This document shows, one piece after another, positions 10,108-20,224 of a stretch of 64,000 nt of DNA (its first letter is position 1; the number at the start of each line of letters is the position of its first letter). The stretch is from Bacilli bacterium (lineage in GTDB: Bacteria > Bacillota_I > Bacilli_A > RF39 > UBA660). Under the pieces are notes generated by a model, which saw nothing but the letters and a program-made list of their open reading frames with translations, did not search any database and had not been told where the DNA came from. The stretch spans positions 1-64,000 of the forward strand of contig JAQVKM010000002.1 in NCBI GenBank assembly GCA_028694645.1, in the 5' to 3' direction. The translations under genes were made by a program, and so were the position numbers.

Positions 10108-11287
10108 TTTCTTCTATTACCTCTATGCCTGGTAGTTTTTTTCCTTCTAATAATTCCAATGATGCTCCTCCTCCAGTTGATATGTGATCAAAACAATCTT
10201 TATATCCTAAATTTATGACTGCTGATGCAGTATCTCCCCCACCTATTATTTTTACTGCAGAAATATTTTTAAGTATTTCACATAATCCTCTTGTTCCTTT
10301 TGAAAAACTATCTATTTCAAAAATTCCAACAGGACCATTCCATATTACTGTTTTACTTTGTTCCAAATATGTTTTAAATAGTTTTAAAGTGTTATAGCCA
10401 ATATCAATTCCTATTTCATTTTCTTTTATTTCATTAATAAAACATTGTCTTGTTGCTGCACTATCTTCTATTTTTTCAACATTAACCGTATCAATAGGCA
10501 ATATTATTTTATCGGCATAATTTTCTAATACATATTTACAAAAATCAATATTTTCTTCATCAACTAAAGATTTTCCAATATTTATTTGACTTGCTTTTAA
10601 AAATGTATATGCCATACCACCACCTATTAAAATGTAGTCAGCTTTATTTACTAAATTTTTTATAACACCAATTTTATCACTAACTTTAGAACCGCCTAAT
10701 ATTACTACAAACGGTCTTTTTGGATTATTTATTATTGGTTGTAGATATTTTAATTCTTTTTCAATTAAAAAGCCTATTCCACTTGGAAGATATGTAGCTA
10801 TGCCAACGTTTGATGCATGAGCCCTATGACTTGTACCAAAAGCGTCATTGATATATATATCACCTAAACTTGCCCAATATTTTCCTAATCTTAAATCATT
10901 TGAACTTTCTTTTTGATCAATCAAATCTTCATATCTTGTATTTTGCATTAATAAAACATCACCACATTTTAAATCATTAATTGCCTTTTCAAGTTCAATT
11001 CCTCTTGTTGCATTAATAAAAATTATTTCTTTATTTAGTAATTTAGATAATCTTTCCGAAACTATTTGTAAATCATTTTTTATTTCATCCTCTTTAGTTT
11101 TTATTCTCCCTAGATGAGACATTAATATTACTTTTGCATTATTATTAATAGCATAATTAATCGTATCTAAGCTTTCTTTTATACGTGTATCATCTGTTAT
11201 CATTTGATTCTTAATTGGGACATTAAAATCAACTCTTATTATTACTTTTTTATTATTTAAGTCAAAATCTCTTATCGTCTTCTTCAT
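10097..11287 (-). CDS. pgk: Phosphoglycerate kinase
   Basis: RVDFNVPI, SHLGR, VILGGSKVSDKIGV, IIGGGDTASA, ISTGGGASLELLEGK. Confidence 0.97.
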   Translation of the reverse strand: MKKTIRDFDLNNKKVIIRVDFNVPIKNQMITDDTRIKESLDTINYAINNNAKVILMSHLGRIKTKEDEIKNDLQIVSERLSKLLNKEIIFINATRGIELEKAINDLKCGDVLLMQNTRYEDLIDQKESSNDLRLGKYWASLGDIYINDAFGTSHRAHASNVGIATYLPSGIGFLIEKELKYLQPIINNPKRPFVVILGGSKVSDKIGVIKNLVNKADYILIGGGMAYTFLKASQINIGKSLVDEENIDFCKYVLENYADKIILPIDTVNVEKIEDSAATRQCFINEIKENEIGIDIGYNTLKLFKTYLEQSKTVIWNGPVGIFEIDSFSKGTRGLCEILKNISAVKIIGGGDTASAVINLGYKDCFDHISTGGGASLELLEGKKLPGIEVIEENEN

Positions 11288-11295
11288 TTAATCAC

Positions 11296-12147
11296 CTATT
11301 TATATTTTGTTAATATTATTACTGGTCTAATTCCATATAAATTAGAAACACTATTTTCACCAAAATATCCATTACTACCTACTCTAATAGCTGTAGTAGA
11401 TACTGTTCCCGCTGTTGATGTCCAATATGATGTTGAATAAATCCATGGATATGATGATGTTGTACATGTATTTGTACTTGTAGAACAGCCTAGTGCAACA
11501 AGATCTGATGAAGTTGCTAATTTTAGATTAGCGGAATCAACATAAATCCATTTACTTGTTGCCAAGCTCATTGCAGCTAAAACTCCATCGGCACTACATG
11601 TATTACTGGTTCCTGAAACACACCATGCAACATCGCTTCCGATATTTTCATTTAATATTATTTTTACAGTTTCTAAATTTGTTCCACTACTTTCCATGAC
11701 AATCCATTCTCTAACAACGCCATCCCCTGGATCATAAGTTATGATATCTCCAACTTCATAAGGGTGATAAACAGTTGTTTCAATTAATTCATAATCATAT
11801 GTTTTTTTAGAATTTGTGGTAACAATTATTGTGTAATTTGCTTCTTGAGACAATTTTTTACCAGTGTTTGGGTCAACTATTGTACTACTTAAAAAATCAG
11901 ATGCCAACAAATCTCCTAAATTTATATAAGCTTTTCCACCTTGATTTTTAAGTTCATAAAAATCAGCATGATTAACTCCTATATATGCCTCTGTTGCCAA
12001 AAAAATATCTTGTTTAAAACTATCATATTGATCATGTTTAGCTTTTTTTAACATACTAGTTACTGTTGGAACAGCTACCAACAATATTATTGCAGTCAAA
12101 GAAAAAACACCCAACAATTCTACTAAAGTAAACCCTCTTTTTTTCAT
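11296..12147 (-). CDS. Type II pseudopilin-like protein (N-terminal methylation motif) with C-terminal extracellular module
   Basis: MKKRGFTLVELLGVFSLTAIILLVAVP; C-terminus SYWTSTAG...YGIRPVIILTKYK. Start set to the internal ATG behind AGGTGAT (ORF track starts at 12192). Confidence 0.85.
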   Translation of the reverse strand: MKKRGFTLVELLGVFSLTAIILLVAVPTVTSMLKKAKHDQYDSFKQDIFLATEAYIGVNHADFYELKNQGGKAYINLGDLLASDFLSSTIVDPNTGKKLSQEANYTIIVTTNSKKTYDYELIETTVYHPYEVGDIITYDPGDGVVREWIVMESSGTNLETVKIILNENIGSDVAWCVSGTSNTCSADGVLAAMSLATSKWIYVDSANLKLATSSDLVALGCSTSTNTCTTSSYPWIYSTSYWTSTAGTVSTTAIRVGSNGYFGENSVSNLYGIRPVIILTKYK

Positions 12148-12218
12148 TCTATCACCTATTCTTATATATATCCATTTTATAACTTTTTTCAAATATTTAC
12201 AAGTAAAACCATAAAATA

Positions 12219-12240
12219 AAACTGCTTATAATAAGCAGTT
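12219..12240 (-). terminator. Terminator after gap
   Basis: aactgctta-taa-taagcagtt followed by a T-rich tract on the minus strand. Confidence 0.6.
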
Positions 12241-12247
12241 ATCTATT

Positions 12248-13255
12248 TTATAAGAATTTTGCCAAATATTTGGCTGTTCTAACCATTTGATTTGAGTAGC
12301 CCATTTCATTATCATACCAAGCTACCACCTTAACTAATTGTTTGTTATCCACTTCTAATACTTCAGTAAGTAATCCATCAACTACTCCTCCATGCGTTGA
12401 TCCAATAATATCACTTGATACAATAGGATCTTCTGTATAGCCTAAAGTTTCATTACTCAAATTTTTAAACAAATTATTAATTTCTTCAATATTTGTATTT
12501 TTATTTAATTCTAAAGTTAAATCTACAACTGATCCTGTTGTTGTTGGAACTCTCAAAGCACTTCCACTTAATTTTTTGTTTAATTCAGGAATAACTAATC
12601 CTATAGCTGTGGCTGCTCCTGTAGATGATGGTACAATATTAGCTCCAGCTGCTCTACCACGACGTGATTTAGCTCCTTTTTTATGAGATATATCAAGCAA
12701 TGATTGATCATTTGTATAAGCATGAACCGTTGTCATATATCCTTTAATTATCCCAAATTCATCATTTAAAACTTTGCAAAGAGGGGCTAAACAATTTGTT
12801 GTACAACTAGCTGCACTTATTATTTGTTCGGTTCCATCTAATATCTCATGATTAACATTATATACAATTGTTTTTAATTCACCTTTAGCAGGTGCTGAAA
12901 TTATTACTTTTTTAGCTCCTGCTTCTATATGAGCATAAGCTGTTTCTTTGGTAGTAAAACGTCCTGTACATTCAAAAACTTCATCAATATTTAACTCTTT
13001 CCAAGGTAAATTTTTAGGTTCTGTCTGTGCAAAAATTTTAACTCTTCTATTTTTAATTATCAATTCATCATTTTCATAACTTATTTCATCTGTTTTATAA
13101 TTTCTATGAGATGTATCATATTTTAACAAATATGCTAATTGTTCTGCATCAGTTAAATCGTTTATAGCTACAACTTCAAAATCAGGATTTTCTTCCATAA
13201 TTCTAAATACTAATCTGCCAATTCTTCCAAATCCATTTATTGCTACTCTTATCAT
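12248..13255 (-). CDS. gap: Glyceraldehyde-3-phosphate dehydrogenase
   Basis: INGFGRIGR, SAASCTTNCLAP, WYDNEMGYSNQ. Confidence 0.97.
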   Translation of the reverse strand: MIRVAINGFGRIGRLVFRIMEENPDFEVVAINDLTDAEQLAYLLKYDTSHRNYKTDEISYENDELIIKNRRVKIFAQTEPKNLPWKELNIDEVFECTGRFTTKETAYAHIEAGAKKVIISAPAKGELKTIVYNVNHEILDGTEQIISAASCTTNCLAPLCKVLNDEFGIIKGYMTTVHAYTNDQSLLDISHKKGAKSRRGRAAGANIVPSSTGAATAIGLVIPELNKKLSGSALRVPTTTGSVVDLTLELNKNTNIEEINNLFKNLSNETLGYTEDPIVSSDIIGSTHGGVVDGLLTEVLEVDNKQLVKVVAWYDNEMGYSNQMVRTAKYLAKFL

Positions 13256-13310
13256 TTTAATCTCCTTTTATCTATAATTAATTTTAACATTAATTACAAT
13301 AATATTCTAA

Positions 13311-14978
13311 TTATTTTTTAAAAAAACAACTACTTCCAATAAATTCTCTTAAAACAGAATCTTTAGGAACATCATCACTAGGTATAGGTAAAAAATTTCT
13401 TAAAAAATTAATAAGTCTTAATGCTTCACTATACATAGGGTCATCTTCTTCAACAGAAAATAACAATGGTTCAGCATATGTTTTTAATATTCCAAGTTCA
13501 TATATTAATGCTGAGTTAATCATCATATCTGCATCATCTTGATAAGGGAAAATATATTTTTCTTCTCCTTCTCTTATTGATTTCCACATGTTTAATGTTT
13601 GACTTGCACTATAAGATCTATATTTATTATCTCTAACAATTCGTCTTAATTTTCTAGTATCACTTGTATGAATACGATTATGTTTATCAATATTAAGTTG
13701 TGTTAATGGACTAATATAAATTTTAAATTTGCTGTTTCTTTCAATCGAACTAGTTAAATCTTCATTAAGTGCATGTAATCCTTCAACTATAATCATATCA
13801 TCTTTTTCTAACATTAAGTTTTTACCTTTATATTCTCTTTTTCCTAAAACAAAATTATATTCTGGAAGTTCAATTCTTTCTCCGCTTAATAATTTAGTTA
13901 AATGTTTATTAAATAAAGTCACATCAACACAATTTAATGATTCTGTATCTAATTCTCCATTTTCTAAAATTGGTGTTTTATCTCTGTCTAAGAAATAATC
14001 GTCTATTGATATAGAATGCGTTTTAATTCCTTTACTTTGTAGATAAACTGCTAATTTTCTAGCTGTTGTTGTTTTACCAGATGATGAAGGTCCAGCTATT
14101 AAAATAAGTTTTACATTACCACTAGATTCCAATATTTTATCTGCAACTTTTGATAATTGATTATTGTAATAAGTTTCTGAAATTCTAATCAATTCACTAT
14201 AATTACCAACTGAAACAATAGCATTCAAATCTGCTGCTGTTTCAACCCCTATTTTTTTTCCATGTTTAACATATTCATAATATGTATCAAATAACATTTT
14301 ATGATGTACATAATCTAATGTACATTCTGGATTATATGTATCTGGATATGATAAAACAAACCCATTATCTTTTATATATGTTAATTTAAAATCATCTATT
14401 TGTGATGTAGAGTAAGCTAGTTCACCATAAAAATAATCATATATATCATCTATTCTATATAAGTTTATATATGTGTTACTAATATATTTTAAAACATTAA
14501 CTTTATCAAATTGTTTTTTCTTTTTAAAATATTTAATAGCATCAAATCGAGGTACACTTACTTTATTTATTATTAAATTTTCTTTTACTATATCTTTCAT
14601 CATTTTTTCTATTTCTTTTACAGTTGATTTATCTATATCAACATTTTCTATTTCACAATAAAATCCTTTGTCAATAGAATAATTAACTACTATTTCTGCC
14701 TCTTCGCTCAAAAGTCTTTTTACAGCAACAATAAGTAGAAATTGGGCAGTTCTACCATATATTCCATTTCCTAACCCACTACTTCTATCAAAAAATTCTA
14801 CCGAACAACTTCTATTTATAGCTTCATTTAATTCTGTAATATTATTATCTATTTTTCCAATTAAAATTGGATAATTATAATTTTTTTTAAAATCTTGACT
14901 TATTTCATATAAAGTTGTTCCTGCCTCATATTCTCTTGTTTCTAAATTTTTATAATTTATTTTAATTATTCTTGCCAT
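13311..14978 (-). CDS. Nucleoside (uridine) kinase-like protein with N-terminal TGS/ThrRS-like domain
   Basis: LILIAGPSSSGKTTTARKLA, SIDDYF; TGS-like N-terminus. Confidence 0.87.
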   Translation of the reverse strand: MARIIKINYKNLETREYEAGTTLYEISQDFKKNYNYPILIGKIDNNITELNEAINRSCSVEFFDRSSGLGNGIYGRTAQFLLIVAVKRLLSEEAEIVVNYSIDKGFYCEIENVDIDKSTVKEIEKMMKDIVKENLIINKVSVPRFDAIKYFKKKKQFDKVNVLKYISNTYINLYRIDDIYDYFYGELAYSTSQIDDFKLTYIKDNGFVLSYPDTYNPECTLDYVHHKMLFDTYYEYVKHGKKIGVETAADLNAIVSVGNYSELIRISETYYNNQLSKVADKILESSGNVKLILIAGPSSSGKTTTARKLAVYLQSKGIKTHSISIDDYFLDRDKTPILENGELDTESLNCVDVTLFNKHLTKLLSGERIELPEYNFVLGKREYKGKNLMLEKDDMIIVEGLHALNEDLTSSIERNSKFKIYISPLTQLNIDKHNRIHTSDTRKLRRIVRDNKYRSYSASQTLNMWKSIREGEEKYIFPYQDDADMMINSALIYELGILKTYAEPLLFSVEEDDPMYSEALRLINFLRNFLPIPSDDVPKDSVLREFIGSSCFFKK

Positions 14979-15095
14979 GTTATATCCCCTCTATCTTTTA
15001 CTATTATCATTTTATCAAAAAATTATTAATTTGTCACATTATTTATTGAATATTTTGTTGTAAATATTATTATTATAATTATTAGAGGTGATCAA

Positions 15096-15665
15096 ATGAA
15101 TTTAGTTCCTACTATTATTGAAAAAAGTAGCAACGGTGAAAAAGCATATGATATATATTCTAGATTATTAAAAGATAGAATAATTATCATTAGTGATGAA
15201 ATAAATGATGTCAATTCTAATATAGTTGTTGCCGAACTTTTATATTTGGATTCAATTAACAATGATGATATTAGCATTTACATTAATTCTCCTGGGGGTT
15301 CAGTTACAGCTGGGATGGCAATTTATGATACCATGAATTTTGTTAAAAGTGACATTTCAACAATATGTGTTGGTTTAGCTGCAAGCATGGCTGCTTTTTT
15401 ACTATCCAGCGGAAAAAAAGGAAAAAGATATGCTCTACCAAATAGTGAAATCATGATTCATCAACCATTAGGTGGTGTTCAAGGTCAAGCAACAGAAATA
15501 AAAATTGCTGCAGAACGTATTTTGAAATTAAAAGATAAATTGAATCATATATTATCTTTTAATACTAACAAATCATTAAAAATTATTGAAAAAGATACTG
15601 AAAGGGATTATTTTTTATCTTCGAGTGAAGCATTAGAATATGGTTTAATTGATAAAATAATATAA
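15096..15665 (+). CDS. clpP: ATP-dependent Clp protease proteolytic subunit
   Basis: [41 protein letters not shown]. Confidence 0.96.
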   Translation: MNLVPTIIEKSSNGEKAYDIYSRLLKDRIIIISDEINDVNSNIVVAELLYLDSINNDDISIYINSPGGSVTAGMAIYDTMNFVKSDISTICVGLAASMAAFLLSSGKKGKRYALPNSEIMIHQPLGGVQGQATEIKIAAERILKLKDKLNHILSFNTNKSLKIIEKDTERDYFLSSSEALEYGLIDKII

Positions 15666-15694
15666 AAAAACTTATCGTAATGATAAGCTTTTTA
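15663..15694. terminator. Terminator between convergent clpP and yqeH
   Basis: aaaacttatc-gtaat-gataagctttttt. Confidence 0.65.
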
Positions 15695-16684
15695 TATTAA
15701 ACTTTTTCTCGTATATACATCAACACCATCTAAAGTATATACACTTACAACACCATCTTTACTCACTTTTATAAATCCAAGTCCAGTAATTACAATATCA
15801 TTATCTTTTTTTACATGTACAACAGTTTTTCTTAAATTAGTTTTTCTATCTTTAAAAACTCTTTCTATTTTTAAATTATTAGACATATAAAAAGTTAAAT
15901 TGTTATCTTCTAAAACTAATTTAGCTAAAGAATCTATAAAAATATATTGTTTTTCTTTAACTTGATATGTTATTGGTTTTATTTCTCTTTTAGGCAATAT
16001 TTTTTTTAATGTTTTTCCATCTAATAAATTAACTATACTTCCTCTTTCTAAAATACCAGGTGTATCTATCAATGTTAATTCATCACTTAATTCTATTTTA
16101 ATCATATCAATTGTTGTTGATGGCAACATACTTGTTGTAATACTCATTTCAAGAGAAAAATAATTATAAATTATTTTATTAATTAATGTTGATTTACCTG
16201 TGTTGCTATATCCTACTACATAAACATTTTTACTTTTTTTATATTTATTTATTTTTTCCATTAATAAATCTAAATTATAATTTTTATTACTGCTTATTAC
16301 AATTGAATCTACAAATTCAATTCCCATTTCTAAATTGTAATTTAATAATTTTTCATCTTTTATTAGTAATGGAAGTAAATCTCTTTTAGTATATACAGCT
16401 AAAACATCATTATCTAAATATTTTGTTATTTCTTTTAAATCTTTATTGATATTTAATAAATCAATTACTAAAACAACTAAATCATTTGTTTCATTTATTT
16501 TTTTTAAAATATTAATAAATTCATCATTACTTTTTTGTATAACTTGATATTCATTATAATTAATAATTCTAAAGCATCTTTCACATATTTTAGATTTATC
16601 ATAATTTTCTAATTTCACATATCCTTCTAAATTAACATTTTCACTTTGAAATATAGCTCCACATCCACTACATTTTTTCTTCAT
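15692..16684 (-). CDS. yqeH: Ribosome biogenesis GTPase YqeH
   Basis: N-terminal CxGC...CxRC zinc finger, circularly permuted GTPase motifs (YTKRDLLP, GYSNTGKSTLINKI, DTPG). Start moved to ATG behind GGAAG. Confidence 0.93.
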   Translation of the reverse strand: MKKKCSGCGAIFQSENVNLEGYVKLENYDKSKICERCFRIINYNEYQVIQKSNDEFINILKKINETNDLVVLVIDLLNINKDLKEITKYLDNDVLAVYTKRDLLPLLIKDEKLLNYNLEMGIEFVDSIVISSNKNYNLDLLMEKINKYKKSKNVYVVGYSNTGKSTLINKIIYNYFSLEMSITTSMLPSTTIDMIKIELSDELTLIDTPGILERGSIVNLLDGKTLKKILPKREIKPITYQVKEKQYIFIDSLAKLVLEDNNLTFYMSNNLKIERVFKDRKTNLRKTVVHVKKDNDIVITGLGFIKVSKDGVVSVYTLDGVDVYTRKSLI

Positions 16685-17195
16685 AATATCTTCCTTCAAA
16701 AAATAGTCCGTGTTTTTTTAATTTATTAACGATTCTTTTTTCATTTATTCTTCCAACCCTAGTCCAAAAAGGGTATACATCAGTAATTGGACTTACTAGT
16801 ATAGTCATTATCCCAACTCTATTTCCACCTAATATATCCGTATATAATTGATCTCCTATAATAGCTACTTCATTTTCAGAATATTTATATTTACTTAAAA
16901 CTCTATCAAAATTTTTTCTAAATGGCTTTCTTGCACATGCTACACACTCTACATCAAATTCGTTTTTAAAATTATTTAATCTTATTTTTGGACTATTTGA
17001 AAAAATAATTACATTGAATTTTGCTTTTAAATTTTCAATTAATGCTTTAACATTTTCTTCAACTTCTTTTCCACTATAAGAAATTAAAGTATTGTCTAAA
17101 TCAAATAAAAGACATTTTACTCCTTGTTCTTGTAATTTATCATAATCTATTGAATAAATATTTTTTCTATACATATCTGGTACATATTTTTCCAT
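16668..17195 (-). CDS. yqeG: YqeG family HAD IIIA-type phosphatase
   Basis: LLFDLDNTLISY, IFSNSP, ARKPFRKNF, IGDQLYTDILGGNR. Confidence 0.93.
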   Translation of the reverse strand: MEKYVPDMYRKNIYSIDYDKLQEQGVKCLLFDLDNTLISYSGKEVEENVKALIENLKAKFNVIIFSNSPKIRLNNFKNEFDVECVACARKPFRKNFDRVLSKYKYSENEVAIIGDQLYTDILGGNRVGIMTILVSPITDVYPFWTRVGRINEKRIVNKLKKHGLFFEGRYYEEKM

Positions 17196-17363
17196 ATAAT
17201 CACTCCTGCTATTTCAATTTTATCATAATTAATGTTGTTTATCAATTTTATTTAAGCAATATATGTAATAAATTAAATAAATTATTACCTTTTAAACAAA
17301 TATTTTATCAAAAAAATATTGTGAATATAAATTATTTATGATATACTTTATTTGTCTTTATTT

Positions 17364-17437
17364 AGGGGTATGATGCAATGGTAGCATGACGGTCTCCAAA
17401 ACCGTTCATTCGGGTTCAAGTCCTGATACCCCTGCCA
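17364..17437 (+). tRNA. tRNA-Trp (CCA anticodon), 3' CCA encoded
   Basis: AGGGGTA/TACCCCT acceptor, anticodon loop ctCCAaa, GGTTCAAGTCC T arm. Confidence 0.95.
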
Positions 17438-17506
17438 ATATATAAAATACAAAACTTGATATTAATTATCAAGTTTTTTTGTTATAATTGATTTAGAAGT
17501 GATGAT

Positions 17507-18166
17507 ATGCTATACGATTTAAAAATGAATAAATCAAATATAATTCTAAATGATGACTTTATTATTTATTATACACAACCCTTAAAAACATTTGCAGAAA
17601 TGAGCTTTAAAAATTTAAACATGAATAAAAAAATAATACTAAATTTTTTCAAACTAAATGAATTTAGAAAAGTAATGGTTATTCTTTTTGATGATATTAC
17701 ACAATTTAGAAACTATGTGTTAAGTTTAAGAGATACAAGTAACAAGTTACCAGAATATGCGACTAGTGTATTTGATAGAGGAGTGATAATTAGTTATATT
17801 GATTTAGAAAAAATAAAAGAAAGTGAAAATTTTATAAATAAAGTTAAAACAAATTTACACGAGTTTATTCACATTGTAAATAAAGAACAAATATATGAAA
17901 AAAGAATATTATGGTTAGATGAGGGATTAGCTGTTAATTTGGATGGAACAAGAGAATATTTAGAATATGGTGAAAATTTTAAAGAGTTTCTAAATACTAG
18001 AATATTAAACATCAAAAATTTGCCAAATATGAATGACTTAAATCATGGGAATAATTTTATAAATAATGATTATAATGGATATGATTTATCATATTTATGT
18101 GTAAAGTATTTAATTGATTTAGATAATATAGATGAATTCCAAAGAATTCTAAGAGATTATAACTAA
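17507..18166 (+). CDS. Putative gluzincin-type metallopeptidase (HExxH), possibly C-terminally truncated
   Basis: NLHEFIHIV...LWLDEGLAVNL; same frame continues for 24 codons after the TAA at 18164-18166. Confidence 0.65.
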   Translation: MLYDLKMNKSNIILNDDFIIYYTQPLKTFAEMSFKNLNMNKKIILNFFKLNEFRKVMVILFDDITQFRNYVLSLRDTSNKLPEYATSVFDRGVIISYIDLEKIKESENFINKVKTNLHEFIHIVNKEQIYEKRILWLDEGLAVNLDGTREYLEYGENFKEFLNTRILNIKNLPNMNDLNHGNNFINNDYNGYDLSYLCVKYLIDLDNIDEFQRILRDYN

Positions 18167-18353
18167 GGAATAGAAGTTGGTCAAACAGTTTTAAACAATG
18201 CAATTAATTATTATAATAAAGAGAATATAATCAAAAAATAAAATTTAAGAAATTCAATTGAATCCATGCCATAAATAAATCTTATCTGAATATTATATTC
18301 AATTTAACTTTTTAATGTGATATAATCGTAATAAGAAATTAGGAGATGACAAT

Positions 18354-19052
18354 ATGAAATTTGACTTAAAAAAATATGTAAATGAATTTTCGCTAGGAAT
18401 TGCTATTATATTAATTTATATCCTTTCTTCATATATGAATGGTTTATTAATTAATAAATTTAATTTATCAAGTATGCCTTTAGCTGTATACTTAATCTGG
18501 AATATTATATATGAAATTTTAATTTTAAGTATTATGTTATTATTATTTAATAAAAAATTAGAACATGATTTTGATGATATAAAAATTAATCATAAAAAAT
18601 ATTTTAGTGAAAATTTTAAATACTATTTAATTGGTATAGCTGTTATGCTTATTAGTAATGTAATTATTATGTATGTTTTTGAAGGTGGTATTTCTAATAA
18701 TGAATCAACCATCAGATCAATCTTACAAGTTAGCCCTGTTTATATTTTTATAACAGGAGTATTAATAGCTCCAATAATGGAAGAATTAGTTTTTAGACAA
18801 GCATTTAAAAATATATTTAAAAATAAATATTTATTTATTTTACTTTCAGGAATTGTTTTTGGAGGATTACATATCATAAGTAGTTTAAATGATATAACAA
18901 GTTTATTATATTTAATTCCTTATTGTTCACTTGGAATAGCATTTGCATATATATTATCTAAAACAGATAATATATTTACAACAATTGGATTACACACAAT
19001 GCATAATGGTATTTTAATATCTATTCAAATATTAGTTTTAATATTTAGTTAG
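18354..19052 (+). CDS. CPBP family intramembrane metalloprotease
   Basis: APIMEELVFRQAF and FGGLHIISS motifs, polytopic. Confidence 0.9.
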   Translation: MKFDLKKYVNEFSLGIAIILIYILSSYMNGLLINKFNLSSMPLAVYLIWNIIYEILILSIMLLLFNKKLEHDFDDIKINHKKYFSENFKYYLIGIAVMLISNVIIMYVFEGGISNNESTIRSILQVSPVYIFITGVLIAPIMEELVFRQAFKNIFKNKYLFILLSGIVFGGLHIISSLNDITSLLYLIPYCSLGIAFAYILSKTDNIFTTIGLHTMHNGILISIQILVLIFS

Positions 19053-19062
19053 GATGATTTAA

Positions 19063-19956
19063 ATGGAAGAAAAAATAGAACAAAAAAATGAACATAAAAA
19101 ATATCTTACTAAAGTTTTAATGATTTTTTTTATAATAATATTTATTATATGTAGTTTAATATTATATGCAAGATACATATCAACAAGTGGATTAATAATA
19201 AAAGAATATAAAATAACAAATAAAAATATAACTAATAATTTTCATGGACTAAAAATAGTCCACATTAGTGATATACACTACAAAACGACAGTAAACAAAA
19301 ATGATTTATGTAATCTGGTTGATAAAATTAATTTAACTAAACCTGATATTGTTGTATTAACTGGTGATTTAATTGATAAAAATATTAAATTAACAAAAGA
19401 TGATATTAATGATATAACAGAATGTATGTTAAAAGTATCCGTAACAATTGGCAAATATGCTATTATGGGTGAAAATGATTACACATATGAAAACTATACT
19501 ACATTGTTAAGTAATATTGAATTTACTAATTTAAATGATAATTATGATTTAATTTATAAAGATGATTTAAATTACATTTTAATATCTGGTGTTTCATCTT
19601 TATCAAATAAAGAAAAAAATTTAACAGAAAAAATGAAAAATATGTATGATTATTTAAATAGCGCTACAACAAAACCTGTTTACAATATTTTATTAGTACA
19701 TGAACCAGACACCATAAATGACATAAATACTGCTGATTTTAATCTTATTTTAGCTGGACATTCTTTAAATGGACAAATTAATATACCTTTCATTGGAGGA
19801 TTAATTATTCCTGATAATGCAAAAAAATACTATAAAGAATATTATAAAGTTAAAACAACTGATTTGTATATATCTGGTGGTGTTGGAACTTCTAATTTAA
19901 AATATCGTTTTTTTAATAAACCATCTTTCAATTTATACAGAATTACAAACAAATAA
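19063..19956 (+). CDS. Metallophosphoesterase (membrane-anchored)
   Basis: IVHISDIHY, LTGDLID, HEPD, LAGHSLNGQ. Confidence 0.9.
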   Translation: MEEKIEQKNEHKKYLTKVLMIFFIIIFIICSLILYARYISTSGLIIKEYKITNKNITNNFHGLKIVHISDIHYKTTVNKNDLCNLVDKINLTKPDIVVLTGDLIDKNIKLTKDDINDITECMLKVSVTIGKYAIMGENDYTYENYTTLLSNIEFTNLNDNYDLIYKDDLNYILISGVSSLSNKEKNLTEKMKNMYDYLNSATTKPVYNILLVHEPDTINDINTADFNLILAGHSLNGQINIPFIGGLIIPDNAKKYYKEYYKVKTTDLYISGGVGTSNLKYRFFNKPSFNLYRITNK

Positions 19957-19982
19957 AATTGAGAAAATATCTCAATTTTTTA
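19955..19982 (+). terminator. Rho-independent terminator
   Basis: aaaattgag-aaaatat-ctcaattttttt. Confidence 0.7.
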
Positions 19983-20038
19983 GTTATTTTATCTATACGA
20001 ATATTAATACATACAATAATATATTATAGGTGATATGT

Positions 20039-20224
20039 ATGCCAAATGGATGCAATAATTGGTGGTTTGGAAGAGGAAAATGGTTATTTCTTTTATTTGT
20101 ATCAATAATGTTTTTGTTTTATCAATTAATATTAACTTTTTTCATTATAACAAGATTTAATTTATTTATTCTAATGATTTTATTTTTCTGGTGTTGTATT
20201 TGTATTATCAGAATAATATGGTAA
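20039..20224 (+). CDS. Small membrane protein (about 61 aa from ATG 20039)
   Basis: MPNGCNNWWFGRGKWLFLLFVSIMFLF..., RBS-like atagg upstream; 3' end overlaps the convergent gene. Confidence 0.45.
   Translation: MPNGCNNWWFGRGKWLFLLFVSIMFLFYQLILTFFIITRFNLFILMILFFWCCICIIRIIW

Noticed and set aside
15096-15277. Minus-strand 61-aa ORF over clpP start
   Set aside because: Entirely antisense to a clear clpP gene
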